Assembly (NCBI RefSeq): GCF_907164845.1
Contig: NZ_OU015430.1
Location: forward strand, 1,726,001-1,790,000
Reading direction: 5' to 3'
Length of the DNA: 64,000 bases
DNA from: Lysobacter luteus
Lineage (GTDB): Bacteria; Pseudomonadota; Gammaproteobacteria; Xanthomonadales; Xanthomonadaceae
Shown here piece by piece: positions 45,183-56,298 of this stretch (within the stretch, counting starts at the first letter, position 1; the number at the start of each line of letters is the position of its first letter). Both the position numbers and the translations under genes were made by a program. The notes beneath the pieces are model-generated. The model saw only the letters and a list, made by a program, of their open reading frames with translations. It was not told where the DNA came from and did not search any database.

Positions 45183-46238
45183 TCACGCGGTCGCAAGCCG
45201 CTCGCGTTGCCTGCGCCAGGTCCGACGGATCGCCTCCATCGCGGGACGCTCGACCCAGCGGTTGACCGCGGTCGCCAGCGAAAGCGCGACCACCACGGCC
45301 AGCCCCACGGCTGCCAGTGACGGTACGCCACGCTGCTCGAGCCGATGGATCAACGCGAAGCCGATCGCCTGGTGCAGCAGGTACAGGGGGTAGGAGATCG
45401 CGCCGAGCCAGGCGAACGGGCCGATGCACAGGAACCGCAGCCGACCGGCGACGAACAGCGCGAACACCGTCGTGCACACCAGCGCCACCAGCAGGAGAAC
45501 CGGCCCGTTCGCGATCCCGATCGCGACCAGGCACAAGCCGATCATCGCGATGTCCAGATCGCGTCCGGAACGCTGCTGCTGCAGGCGGTAGAACACGATT
45601 CCCAGGGCGAAGAACGGGATGTGGCGCAGGATCAGCAGCTCCCGCACGGTGTACGAGAAGTGCTGGCCGTCGGCGCTCACCAGGCCATGCGCCACCGCGA
45701 GCACCAGCCACGCAGCGATGATCCAGTGAATGTGCCGCAGTTGCCCGAGCATGAACCACAGCAGCATCTGCGCGTAGAAGAACAACTCGACCTGCAGTGT
45801 CCAGTAGGACCCGTCCAGGTGCTCCCCACCGAGGAACTGCTGGACCATCGTCAGGTTCAGCGCCAGCTCGGCCGGCGCGAGCTGCTGGGCCGGCAGCCCG
45901 ATCGCCGCGACCACCGCCGCCGTGACGGCGATGCAGAACCAGTACGCCGGATATAGCCGCGAGAACCGCGATACGACGAAATCCATCCCGTCGCGGGTGT
46001 GTTCCAGCGTCATGAAGATCACGTAGCCGCTGATCAGGAAGAACAGGTGCACGCCATAGTTGCCGGGCGTGAACCCGAACCCGAGCGGCTGCAGGTGGCC
46101 GACCTGCTGCGCGTAGGACGTGGTGTAGTGGAAGGCGACAACCGCCAGCGCCGCCAGTCCGCGCAGCGCGTCAAGCTCACCCAGCCGCGCGGTCTTCGGC
46201 CGTGCGCCACCCGTCGGCGTCGCCCGCACCGCACCCAT
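45183..46238 (-). CDS. Acyltransferase family 3 (OafA-like)
   Basis: A 351-residue integral membrane acyltransferase with about 10 hydrophobic segments. ELDALRGLAALAVVAFHY carries the family Arg, then HLFFLISGYVIF and FSRLYPAYW. It would O-acetylate the polymer or its precursor. The ATG at 46238 is preferred, because an upstream ATG at 46283 would overlap the divergent glycosyltransferase start. The 23-base convergent gap on its 3' side contains a GCGGTCAC repeat (about 2.9 copies). Confidence 0.86.
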   Translation of the reverse strand: MGAVRATPTGGARPKTARLGELDALRGLAALAVVAFHYTTSYAQQVGHLQPLGFGFTPGNYGVHLFFLISGYVIFMTLEHTRDGMDFVVSRFSRLYPAYWFCIAVTAAVVAAIGLPAQQLAPAELALNLTMVQQFLGGEHLDGSYWTLQVELFFYAQMLLWFMLGQLRHIHWIIAAWLVLAVAHGLVSADGQHFSYTVRELLILRHIPFFALGIVFYRLQQQRSGRDLDIAMIGLCLVAIGIANGPVLLLVALVCTTVFALFVAGRLRFLCIGPFAWLGAISYPLYLLHQAIGFALIHRLEQRGVPSLAAVGLAVVVALSLATAVNRWVERPAMEAIRRTWRRQRERLATA

Positions 46239-46275
46239 CCGCCGCCACGCCACCTCCGGACCGGTCCTTCTTTCC

Positions 46276-47514
46276 GTGCGCATCCTGATCGTCACATCAC
46301 AGTTCCCGATTGCCGGCGAACCCAACCGCGGCCGCCCGATCCTGCAGACGGTCCGTGAACTCTCGCGCATGGCGACGGTGCAGGTCGCCTGTCCGACTGC
46401 CGTGTATCCGGCATGGCCGCGTCCGCGCAGCTACCTCTTCCGCGCGCCACGGGCACGCGGCGACGTCGACGGTTGCGACGTGCGCTACCTCCCCTACAAC
46501 GCCCTGCCGCTTGTCTCGCGGCCATTGAACGGATGGCAGAGTGGTCGCGTGCTGGACGATGTCGTTGCCGGCTTTGCGCCTGACCTCGTGCTTGCGTACT
46601 GGTTGTACCCGGATGCGTACGGCGCGCTGCTTTCCGCGCGCCGCGCGGGCCTGCCGCTGGTCGCCGGGGCACGCGGTTCCGACATTCGCGTGCGTGACCC
46701 GGTCAGCCGTCGACTGACCCGCACCGTGGTCGGCGGGGCCGACCGGTTGCTGGTGGTCAGTCGCGACCTGGGGCGCCTTGCCGTGAGCGATTACGGCGCC
46801 GACCCGGCCCGGGTCGACGCGATTGCCAACGGGTGCGACGCGTCGCTGTTCAAGCCGGCGCCGCGCGCCGCGACCCGCGCCGCGCTGGGCGTGGCCGACG
46901 ACACCGAGCTGGTGGTCTACGTCGGGCGGCTGGTGGCTGAAAAGGGATTGCGCGAGCTGGTCCAATCCACCCGTGCACTTGCCCCTAAACGCCCGCGACT
47001 GCAGGTGGTGCTGGTGGGCGAAGGCCCGCTGCGCGGCGAGCTGGACGCGGCCTGTTCGGCCGAGCCCGCGCTGCCGGTGCAGTGCGTTGGTGCCCAGCCG
47101 CCCACCGCGGTCGCGGCCTGGATGGCCGCCGCCGACGTACTCACGCTGCCGAGCTACTCGGAAGGCCACCCCAACGTGCTGGTCGAGGCCCTCGCATGCG
47201 GCACGCCGGTGGTGGCGACCGACGTCGGTGGCATCCCCGAGGTGGTCGACGACGACTGCGGCGTGCTGGTGCCGGTGCGTGACTGTGCGGCCCTGTCGGC
47301 CGGGCTGGTCACTGCGCTGGAGCGCTGCTGGGACCACCCGGCGCTGGCACGGCGGTTCTCGCGGGGATGGGATCAGGTGGCACGGGAGACGCTGCAGGCC
47401 TGTGAGCGGGCGTTGGCATCGTCGCCGCGGCGTGCCCCGCACCGGCGCGAGCCAGCGCGTCCGGACGGCGCTGCAGGTGTTCGGCCAGCCGCAGGCTCAT
47501 CGCCACGATCGTAA
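46276..47514 (+). CDS. Family 4 glycosyltransferase
   Basis: A 412-residue GT-B enzyme from a GTG (46276) beginning MRILIVTSQFPIAGEPNRGRP. The retaining-GT half has LVVYVGRLVAEKG, VVLVGEGPLRGE and SYSEGHPNVLVEALACGTPVVATDVGG. Catalytic homology ends near residue 380. The Pro/Arg-rich last 30 residues lie opposite the tail of the GMC gene, giving a 206-base convergent overlap. Confidence 0.88.
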   Translation: MRILIVTSQFPIAGEPNRGRPILQTVRELSRMATVQVACPTAVYPAWPRPRSYLFRAPRARGDVDGCDVRYLPYNALPLVSRPLNGWQSGRVLDDVVAGFAPDLVLAYWLYPDAYGALLSARRAGLPLVAGARGSDIRVRDPVSRRLTRTVVGGADRLLVVSRDLGRLAVSDYGADPARVDAIANGCDASLFKPAPRAATRAALGVADDTELVVYVGRLVAEKGLRELVQSTRALAPKRPRLQVVLVGEGPLRGELDAACSAEPALPVQCVGAQPPTAVAAWMAAADVLTLPSYSEGHPNVLVEALACGTPVVATDVGGIPEVVDDDCGVLVPVRDCAALSAGLVTALERCWDHPALARRFSRGWDQVARETLQACERALASSPRRAPHRREPARPDGAAGVRPAAGSSPRS

Positions 47515-49087
47515 AGGTCGGGAACGCCCAGCCGCCCGCTGGGAATACCGAGCTGCCGGCAACGTAGAGGTTGTCGACGCCGTGCACCTTGCCATCGGTG
47601 TCGACCACGCCGGTCGACGGGTCGTCCGACATCCGGGTGGTGCCCATGTGGTGCGAGGTGCCGTGCAACCGGGGCGTCGCATTGCTATCGGGCTCCAGCC
47701 AGTCCACCCGCTGGAACCGGCCCCCGCATGCTCGCGCAAGCGCGTTGCCGGCCAGCGTGGCGGTCGTGCGCCAGGTGTGCCAGTCGAGCGGGGTCACCTG
47801 CCAGTCGACCCGGACGCAGCGCTGCCCCAGTGCATCGACCCGGTCATCCAGGGTGATGCGGCTGTCGCGGTTGGGCGCCTGCTCGAAGAACCCCACGACG
47901 TCGACGTGCCCCGTCGGGACGACGCGCTTCCCCGCGAGTCGGCGCCCTACCGCGCGCGCGACGTCGCCGAGTCCCGCCGCCACCCCGAGCGCAAGCCCGC
48001 CAATGCCGGGAGATGCCGGCATGTCGCCGGATTCCGTCGCAAGCGCCTTCATCTGGCCCTCCAGCGCCTCGTCGCACGAGGGCTCATGCAGCGCGGCACG
48101 CAGACGGCGCAGGGCATGCAAGCCGGGCGGCACCTCTGCCTCGACCGCAAGCGGCCGGACCCGTGCGGCCAGCATCCGGTGCCGGCGCGCCGCGACCGGC
48201 GATACACCCAACTCCGGGAAGGCGGGTGTCGCGCCCTGGCCGCCGCTTCGGTCGTAGGGCCGGCACAACGGGTCCGGGACACCGCCGTCGATGCGGCCCA
48301 GCGATCCGCTGGGATGGTCCATGAAGTACCGGCCGACCAGGTCGCGGTCGTTGCCGAGGCCTCGTGGCGCCACCGCGTCGGACAGCAACAGCAGGCGCGC
48401 GTTCTCGATACCGCCGCAGGCCAGCACCCAGGTCCGCGCGTGGACCCGGCCGCGGCGTCCATCCAGCGTGCCGATCCTGGCGGCACGGACCGTGCGCGCG
48501 GTGTCGTCCGTCTCCAGTTCGAGCGCGTTGGCGTGCAGCAGCACGGTGATGTTGGGTGCCTGGCCGAGCGCCTCGCGGCCGACCTCGCCGAAGAACACCG
48601 GGCTGAGGATGAAGGTCCGGTTGACCAGCAGATCCGGATCGAACCCCGGTGGCGTACGCGCCGGCGGCGTCGCGAACGTACCCGGTGCCAATCGGTGCTG
48701 CCCGATGCCGCAATGGTCCAGGGCACGCTCGTAGTACGGCGCCAGCGCATCGAACGACAACGGCCAGCCACTGTGCGGTACCCAGTCGCGCTGCGTCAGG
48801 TCGGCAGGATCGAGGGGGATGCAGCCACCGCCCCAAGCATTGCCGGCGCCGCCGAACGTCCGTACCCGGCAAGCCGCCGGGTCCAGCGCCAACCCCGTCG
48901 ACACGCCGCGGCACAGGGCCTGGCTATCGGGTTCGCCGTCCAGGCCGCCGCTCTCGAGCAGGCAGACGGTCATCGCGCTACCCGCGAACGAACGCGCAAG
49001 CGTGATCCCGGCGGGGCCCGCACCCACGATGCACAGGTCCACGTCCATCTCGGCCGGGGTCGTGGGCCGGGCAAAATCGATGATCAC
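47309..49087 (-). CDS. GMC-family FAD-dependent oxidoreductase
   Basis: A 592-residue flavoenzyme. The GTG at 49087 is set by AAGGA 6 bases upstream. The FAD dinucleotide motif VGAGPAG spans residues 21-27; GGAGNAWGGGCIPL and VPHSGWPLSFDAL follow, and the C-terminal GMC half has GTSHHMGTTRM and NLYVAGSSVFPAGGW. It may oxidise a sugar or its hydroxyl in polymer maturation. No signal peptide is visible. Its last 50 or so residues overlap the neighbouring glycosyltransferase antisense. Divergent from the amidotransferase with a 174-base gap; no clear promoter seen there. Confidence 0.87.
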   Translation of the reverse strand: MIIDFARPTTPAEMDVDLCIVGAGPAGITLARSFAGSAMTVCLLESGGLDGEPDSQALCRGVSTGLALDPAACRVRTFGGAGNAWGGGCIPLDPADLTQRDWVPHSGWPLSFDALAPYYERALDHCGIGQHRLAPGTFATPPARTPPGFDPDLLVNRTFILSPVFFGEVGREALGQAPNITVLLHANALELETDDTARTVRAARIGTLDGRRGRVHARTWVLACGGIENARLLLLSDAVAPRGLGNDRDLVGRYFMDHPSGSLGRIDGGVPDPLCRPYDRSGGQGATPAFPELGVSPVAARRHRMLAARVRPLAVEAEVPPGLHALRRLRAALHEPSCDEALEGQMKALATESGDMPASPGIGGLALGVAAGLGDVARAVGRRLAGKRVVPTGHVDVVGFFEQAPNRDSRITLDDRVDALGQRCVRVDWQVTPLDWHTWRTTATLAGNALARACGGRFQRVDWLEPDSNATPRLHGTSHHMGTTRMSDDPSTGVVDTDGKVHGVDNLYVAGSSVFPAGGWAFPTFTIVAMSLRLAEHLQRRPDALARAGAGHAAATMPTPAHRPAASPVPPDPIPARTAVPAPGGPSSAPAQ

Positions 49088-49261
49088 TCGCTGTCCTTGT
49101 GCAAAGTGCCGGGAGGGTGGTCTGTTGGCAGGAAGTCCTCTGCCACCAACGCGGCGCCCGTCCGGGAGCGGCCGCGACCCCGTCCGTGGCCGCGTCCAGC
49201 GCCTTCGCGCGTCAACCGATGGGGAAGCCGCGGATCGCGGCGCATCGACGGGGCCCATCAC

Positions 49262-51223
49262 GTGTGCGGAATAGCAGGCTTCACCGGTGCCGACGTGGTG
49301 CCGGCGCTGGCGCGGCCCGTGCTCGGTCGCATGATCGACACCCTTGCCCACCGCGGCCCGGACGCCTTCGGGTTCCATTGCGACCCTGGCGTGGGTCTTG
49401 CGCATGCGCGGCTCTCGATCATCGACCTGGAGACCGGCGACCAGCCGATGTCCAACCCCGCCGGCACGGTGTGGACCGTGTTCAACGGCGAGATCTTCAA
49501 CCACGTCGAGCTGCGTGCCTCGCTGGAGGCCGCCGGCCACACGTTCCGGACCCGCTCCGACACCGAGGTGATCGTCCACCTGTACGAGCGCTACGGCGAC
49601 CGGTTCGTCGAGCACCTCAACGGCCAGTTCGCGATCGCGCTGTGGGATCGGACGCGGCGTCGCCTCGTGCTGGCACGCGACCGTGCCGGCATCCGGCCGC
49701 TGTTCCATGCCCGCGCCAAGGGGCGTCTGTGGTTCGCGTCCGAGACCAAGGCGCTGCTGGCGGTACTGCCCGAGTGCGCGGCGATCGACCCACTGGCGCT
49801 GGCGCAGGCGCTGACCTACTGGTCGACGCCGGAGCCGGGCACGATCCACCGCGGGATCCAGAGCCTGCCGCCCGGGTGCCTTCTCGCGATCGAACACGAC
49901 GGCAGCGAAACCCTGACCCGCTACTGGGACTGGACGTTCCCCGACGCCGCCGACACCACCCCTGCGCGCTACCACGGTGATATCGAATCGGCGACCGCCG
50001 AGCTGCGCGCGTTGCTGGTGGACGCGGTGCGCCTGCAGTTGCGAGCGGACGTGCCGGTCGGCGCCTACCTCAGTGGCGGGCTGGACTCGTCGGGGATCGT
50101 CGCGCTGGTGCGCGGCTTCACCGACACCCCGGTCCGCACGTTCTCGGTTGCGTTCGACGACCCGGAGTTTGACGAGAGCGCGCACCAGCAGGCCATGGTC
50201 GCCCACCTCGGTACCGACCACACCACCCTGCGCTGCAGCCGCCGGCAGATCGGCGAGGCATTCCCGCAACTGGTGCGCCATGCCGAGGTGCCCGTGCTGC
50301 GGACCGCGCCCGTGCCGATGATGCTGCTGGCCGGATGCGTGCGCGAACACGGGTTCAAGGTCGTACTCACCGGAGAAGGCGCCGACGAGGTGTTTGGCGG
50401 CTACGACCTGTTCAAGGAGGCCAAGGTGCGGCGTTTCTGGGCACGCCAGCCCGGGTCGCGGCTTCGGCCCCTGCTGTTGCAGCGGCTGTACGGCTATCTG
50501 CCCAACTCCCCGGTGCGCAATCCCGCCTTCGCGCAGTCGTTCTTCGGCCAGGGCATGGAACACCTGGAGCGCCCGGTGTTCGCGCACGCGCCACGTTGGG
50601 CCACGTCGGGCCGCGCACTGGCGATGCTCGCGCCGGAGTTGCGCGCCGCCATCGCCGGGTGGGATCCGCTGGCGGACTTCGAGCGCACGCTGCCTGCGGG
50701 CACGATGGCGTGGAGCCCGTTGGCGCGCGACCAGTATGTCGAGGCCAAGTCGCTGCTGTCGGGTTACCTGCTCTCGTCGCAGGGCGACCGCGCCGCGATG
50801 GCCAACTCGATCGAGGCGCGTTTCCCCTACCTGGACCACCGGCTGGTGGAGTTCGCCAACCGGCTCCCACCCAGCTGGAAGATCCGCGGACTCAACGAGA
50901 AGTACCTGCTCCGCCGCGCGCTCGCCGGCCTGCTGCCCGACGGCATCCTCCAACGCACCAAGCAGCCCTACCGTGCGCCGGATTGCCAGAGCTTCTTCCA
51001 CGACGGCGAACCGCTCGACTACGTCGCCGACCTCATGGGTGGCGACCGCGTGCGTGCCGCGGGCTACTTCGACGCGGCCGCGGTGGGACGCCTGTTCGAC
51101 AAATGCCGCGCCGGGCGCGCCACCGGCTTTGCCGACAACCAGGCGTTCGTCGGCGTGCTGTCGACGATGCTGCTGCACGACCAGGCCCGCGCGGCCGCCG
51201 GTCGCCAGCGGTACGCCGCCTGA
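49262..51223 (+). CDS. Asparagine synthase-like class II amidotransferase
   Basis: A 653-residue enzyme. The GTG at 49262 is fixed by the class II rule that Cys follows the initiator (MCGIAGF). The N-terminal glutaminase domain has RLSIIDLETGDQPM and FNGEIFNH. The synthetase half has the ATP-pyrophosphatase loop SGGLDSS (residues 271-277) and TGEGADEVFGGYD. XrtA-locus amidotransferases are of this type; they probably amidate a sugar carboxylate rather than make asparagine. Followed after 16 bases by a methyltransferase. Confidence 0.88.
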   Translation: MCGIAGFTGADVVPALARPVLGRMIDTLAHRGPDAFGFHCDPGVGLAHARLSIIDLETGDQPMSNPAGTVWTVFNGEIFNHVELRASLEAAGHTFRTRSDTEVIVHLYERYGDRFVEHLNGQFAIALWDRTRRRLVLARDRAGIRPLFHARAKGRLWFASETKALLAVLPECAAIDPLALAQALTYWSTPEPGTIHRGIQSLPPGCLLAIEHDGSETLTRYWDWTFPDAADTTPARYHGDIESATAELRALLVDAVRLQLRADVPVGAYLSGGLDSSGIVALVRGFTDTPVRTFSVAFDDPEFDESAHQQAMVAHLGTDHTTLRCSRRQIGEAFPQLVRHAEVPVLRTAPVPMMLLAGCVREHGFKVVLTGEGADEVFGGYDLFKEAKVRRFWARQPGSRLRPLLLQRLYGYLPNSPVRNPAFAQSFFGQGMEHLERPVFAHAPRWATSGRALAMLAPELRAAIAGWDPLADFERTLPAGTMAWSPLARDQYVEAKSLLSGYLLSSQGDRAAMANSIEARFPYLDHRLVEFANRLPPSWKIRGLNEKYLLRRALAGLLPDGILQRTKQPYRAPDCQSFFHDGEPLDYVADLMGGDRVRAAGYFDAAAVGRLFDKCRAGRATGFADNQAFVGVLSTMLLHDQARAAAGRQRYAA

Positions 51224-51239
51224 CCGCGGCGCCGCTTCG

Positions 51240-52169
51240 ATGCACTGGCGCACCAAGGGACTCGTACAGAAGGTGCTGGGCCTGCACCCGGCCGGCGCCG
51301 GACTGCACTACCGGCTGCAGTGCCGGTTCGGCGGGCTGACCGACTTCAGCCGCGAGCTCGCGACCAAGATCGAGGACTGGACCATCATGGTCGGACACCT
51401 GCGCGCGGCGGGCATGCCGCTGGCCGGTACACGCATGGTCGAAATCGGCACCGGCTGGTATCCCACCTTTCCGCTCGCGTGCCACCTCGCCGGTGCCGCG
51501 CGGGTCACCACCTTCGACCTGACCCGCCACCTGCGGCCTGAACTGCTCCGGCGCTGCGTCCACGAGCTGGGCGGCTTCATCGACACGATCGCGACCGCCG
51601 CCGGCGTCGATGGCGAGGAGGTGCGCGCCCGGCACGTCGACCTGCGCGCGGCGATCGATGCCGGTGCCGGGCTGGAGGAAGCGACCGGCGGGGTCGTCCG
51701 TTACTGCGCGCCCGCCGACGCCACCCGTTCGGGGCTCGCCGACGGCGAGGTCGACGTGGTGTTCTCCAACAGCGTGCTCGAGCACGTGCCGCCCGACGTC
51801 ATCCGCGCGATGTACCGCGAGTCACGCCGGATCCTGGGCGCTCGCGGCCTGATGTTCCATTCGGTCAACTGTGGCGACCACTACGCCTACGTGGACCGCC
51901 GCATCAGCCAGCTGAACTACCTGAAGTACTCCGACCGCGCCTGGCGGTTCTGGAACAACGCCTTCCTGTACCAGAACCGGATGCGCGCGCACGAGTTCGT
52001 CGACCTGGCGCTCGAGTGCGGGTTCCGGATCACGCTGGACACGTCCACGACGCGCCCGCAGCGCCTGCGCGAACTGGCGGAAGTGCGCGTGCACCCGCGA
52101 TTTGCCCACGTGCCGGCGGAGCAGCTGTGCATCACCAGCATCGACCTCATTGCCGAGCCGGCGGCTTAG
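51240..52169 (+). CDS. SAM-dependent methyltransferase
   Basis: A 309-residue enzyme whose SAM site is marked by MVEIGTGWYPTFPLACHLAGA and VVFSNSVLEHVPPD. It may methylate the same residue as the amidotransferase or another sugar. Its 3' end overlaps the antisense end of the sugar dehydrogenase gene by 23 bases. The start at 51240 lies 16 bases after the amidotransferase stop. Confidence 0.83.
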   Translation: MHWRTKGLVQKVLGLHPAGAGLHYRLQCRFGGLTDFSRELATKIEDWTIMVGHLRAAGMPLAGTRMVEIGTGWYPTFPLACHLAGAARVTTFDLTRHLRPELLRRCVHELGGFIDTIATAAGVDGEEVRARHVDLRAAIDAGAGLEEATGGVVRYCAPADATRSGLADGEVDVVFSNSVLEHVPPDVIRAMYRESRRILGARGLMFHSVNCGDHYAYVDRRISQLNYLKYSDRAWRFWNNAFLYQNRMRAHEFVDLALECGFRITLDTSTTRPQRLRELAEVRVHPRFAHVPAEQLCITSIDLIAEPAA

Positions 52170-53376
52170 CGACGGCGGCGGCCGCCGATGGGGCCACCCC
52201 GTCCACCGGTGCCAGCCGCAGCAACTGGCCATCGACTGCATCGTCGACCAGCAGGTAAAGCGCGCCGTCAGGCCCCTCTCGGACATCGCGGATGCGCTGT
52301 CCGCGGTCCACCAGCAGGCGCTCCTCGCCGACCACCGCGTCGCCGTCCAGCTCCAGTCGGATCAGTGCGCTGCGGGCCAGCGAGCCCATGAACAGGTCGC
52401 CCTCCCACCCGGGGAACCGGCCACCGGTGTAGAACGCCATTCCGCTCAGCCCGGGCGACTCCGCCCAGACGTGGTGCGGCGGCTCCATGCCCGGCGCGGC
52501 CTCACCGACCGAGCCGGGCACCGGCTTGCCGTCGTAGTCGCGGCCGTGGGTGACCAGCGGCCACCCGTAGTTGCGCGAGGCCTGCGGGATGTTGAGTTCG
52601 TCGCCACCCATCGGGCCGTGCTCGCTGGTCCACAGTTGCCGGCTCTGCGGATGCAGTGCGGCACCCTGCATGTTGCGGTGGCCGAACGACCAGATTTCCG
52701 CGCGGGCATCGTCGTTGCCCACGAACGGGTTGTCCGGCGGGATGCCGCCGTCGGGCAGGATGCGCACCAGCTTGCCCTGCAGCTTGTCGAGCGCCTGCGC
52801 GGCGGAGGCCGCGACGCGGTGTTCGCCCTGCGTGACAAACAGGTGGCCGTCATCGTCGAACACCAGCCGCGACCCCAGGTGGGTACCGGCCGAAAGCTTC
52901 GGCTCCTGCCGGTAGACCACTTCCACATCCCGCAGCGCGCCTTCCTCCAGCCGCCCGCGTGCCACCGCGGTGCCCGCGAGGTTGCCGCGCAGGTTCGGCT
53001 CGGCAAACGACAGGTACACCAGGCGGTCGTTGCGGAAGTCCGGCGACAGCGCCACGTCGAGCAGTCCGCCCTGGCCTTCGACGAAGACCCGCGGCACCCC
53101 CTCCAGAGGCCCCGAGATCTGGCCGCCCTTGTCGATGAGCCGCAGGCGGCCGGGTCGCTCGGTCACCAGCATCCCGCCATCGGGCAGGAACGCCAGCCCC
53201 CACGGATGCACCAGCCCGGTCACCAGCGTGGTGACGGCAAAGTCCGCCTGCTCGGACCGGTAGGGCTCCGGTACGGGATCGGCGACGAACCGTGGAGGAA
53301 CCGCCGCCGCGGGTGCGTCGTGGCCGCAACCGGCCAGTGCGATCAGCAGCAGGGGAAGCATCGACAGTCGTTGCAT
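52147..53376 (-). CDS. PQQ-dependent aldose/sorbosone-type sugar dehydrogenase, lipoprotein
   Basis: A 409-residue six-bladed beta-propeller with a lipobox LAGC (Cys17), probably outer-membrane anchored. LVHPWGLAFLPDGGMLVTERPGRL at the N-terminus, GHRNMQGAALHP with the catalytic-region His, and SEHGPMGGDELN are the family signatures. It oxidises sugars in the periplasm if PQQ is available. A longer upstream ATG (53403) is possible but the lipobox fits this start. Relation to the EPS locus is unclear. Confidence 0.88.
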   Translation of the reverse strand: MQRLSMLPLLLIALAGCGHDAPAAAVPPRFVADPVPEPYRSEQADFAVTTLVTGLVHPWGLAFLPDGGMLVTERPGRLRLIDKGGQISGPLEGVPRVFVEGQGGLLDVALSPDFRNDRLVYLSFAEPNLRGNLAGTAVARGRLEEGALRDVEVVYRQEPKLSAGTHLGSRLVFDDDGHLFVTQGEHRVAASAAQALDKLQGKLVRILPDGGIPPDNPFVGNDDARAEIWSFGHRNMQGAALHPQSRQLWTSEHGPMGGDELNIPQASRNYGWPLVTHGRDYDGKPVPGSVGEAAPGMEPPHHVWAESPGLSGMAFYTGGRFPGWEGDLFMGSLARSALIRLELDGDAVVGEERLLVDRGQRIRDVREGPDGALYLLVDDAVDGQLLRLAPVDGVAPSAAAAVAKPPARQ

Positions 53377-53532
53377 GGCGTTGTTCGCAAGGACGTGGAC
53401 CATGCGATGTAAACGGCGAGGCGCGTGGCAAGCGGCCGCTGGCCGGTGGCATCGGGCGCGGACGTTAACCACGACAGCAATCACCGGTGCGGCCATCTGC
53501 ACGCCCGGCAACCGGCCAGGGGAAGACGCGAA

Positions 53533-53781
53533 ATGGAACAGCAACGCAGGATCAAGCAGTTCGTACTCCAGAACTTCCTGTTCTCCGAAGACGAGGATGC
53601 ACTGGGCGACGCGGACTCGCTGATCCGCGGCGGCATCGTCGATTCGACCGGTATCCACGAGCTGATCCTTTTCCTTGAGGAGAGCTACCAGATCGCGGTG
53701 TCGCCTGACGAAATGGTCCCGGCCAACTTCGACACGATCGACTCGGTCAACCGCTTCGTCACACGCAAGCTCGCCGGCTGA
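53533..53781 (+). CDS. Acyl carrier protein of the EPS locus
   Basis: An 82-residue acidic ACP. The 4'-phosphopantetheine attachment Ser38 sits in GGIVDSTGI, with helices II and III following (ELILFLEESYQIAVSPDEM). The ATG at 53533 has AGGGGAAG upstream. First gene of a four-gene cassette with ligase, NadE-like and GNAT genes. Divergent from the sugar dehydrogenase; the 156-base gap shows no distinct promoter. Confidence 0.88.
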   Translation: MEQQRRIKQFVLQNFLFSEDEDALGDADSLIRGGIVDSTGIHELILFLEESYQIAVSPDEMVPANFDTIDSVNRFVTRKLAG

Positions 53782-53788
53782 CCGCGAC

Positions 53789-55290
<1,502 letters not shown>

Positions 55291-55294
<4 letters not shown>

Positions 55295-56298
55295 GCCGAC
55301 TGGACTGGACCGTGCTGGACATCGACCTGGAGGCCGAGGCCGACCGCATCGCCGCGCGGCTGCGCGACATCACCGCACGCGAGCTGCACCGCCGCGGCCT
55401 GGTGGTCGCGATCTCGGGCGGCATCGATAGTTCCGTGAGCGCCGCGCTGGCGGTACGCGCACTCGGCCCCGACCGGGTGTTCACGCTGATCCTGCCCGAG
55501 CGCGACTCCGACGACGACAGCGCCGAGCGGGCACGGCTGCTGGCGACCCACCTGGGCGTGCGCACCGAAACGATCGACATCGCGCCCACGCTGGCCGCGA
55601 TCGGCTGCTACCGGGCTCGCGACGAAGCCGTGCGCCGGGCACTGCCCGAGTATGCCGACGGCTGGAAGATGAAGATCGTCATCGATGGCGGTACCGAAGG
55701 GCGGATCAACCGCTTCCGGCTCATCGCCGAGTCCCCCGACGGCCACCGCCACGAGCGCGACCTGGGCCTGCAGGAGTACCTCACGATCGTCGCGGCCACC
55801 AACTTCAAGCAGCGCATCCGCAAGACGCTCGAATATTTCCATGCGGACCGGCTCAACTACGCAGTGGTCGGCACGCCCAACCGGGTCGAGTACGACCAGG
55901 GTTTCTTCGTCAAGAACGGCGACGGCTCGGCCGACGTCAAGCCGATCGCTCACCTGTACAAGACCCAGGTCTACGCGATGGCGCGGCACTTGGGGCTGCC
56001 CGAGCGGGTCTGCGCGGCGCAGCCGACCACCGACACCTACAGCCTCAGCCAGGGCCAGGACGAGTTCTACTACGGCCTGCCCTACCGGCCGATGGACCTT
56101 GCGCTGTGGGCGCTCGACAACGGGCGCCCCGCCGCCGACCTGGCCGAGGCGCTCGGCGTTACCGCACCACAGGCCGCCGCCATCTACGAGGACCTGCGCA
56201 ACAAGCGCCGCACCACCCGCTACCTGCATCGCGCGCCGGTACTGGTCGGCGAAGCGACAGCGGCAATGGCGGTGGCGGACATCCCGGTGCCGGCATGA
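55291..56298 (+). CDS. NAD synthase-like ATP pyrophosphatase
   Basis: A 335-residue protein of the adenine nucleotide alpha-hydrolase fold. SGGIDSSVSAALA (residues 42-54) is the PP loop. It shares overall layout with ammonia-dependent NadE, but the later region (AAQPTTDTYSLSQGQDEFYYGL) differs from the usual NadE PT-ADLxxx block, and it lies in an EPS cassette, so NAD synthesis is unlikely. It may adenylate and amidate another acid. ATGA overlap with the ligase and with the GNAT gene. Confidence 0.78.

Noticed and set aside
45171-45194. GCGGTCAC tandem repeat (about 2.9 copies) at the acyltransferase end
   Set aside because: Too short to call a repeat element; partly inside the coding sequence and probably replication slippage.
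46823-49261. In-frame upstream extension of the amidotransferase (to 1466 residues)
   Set aside because: Class II amidotransferases need Cys directly after the initiator; GTG-TGC at 49262 provides it, and the upstream part is antisense to the GMC gene and overlaps the glycosyltransferase.
49088-51256. In-frame upstream extension of the GMC oxidoreductase
   Set aside because: It is antisense to the amidotransferase; the GTG at 49087 has a ribosome site and starts just before the FAD motif.
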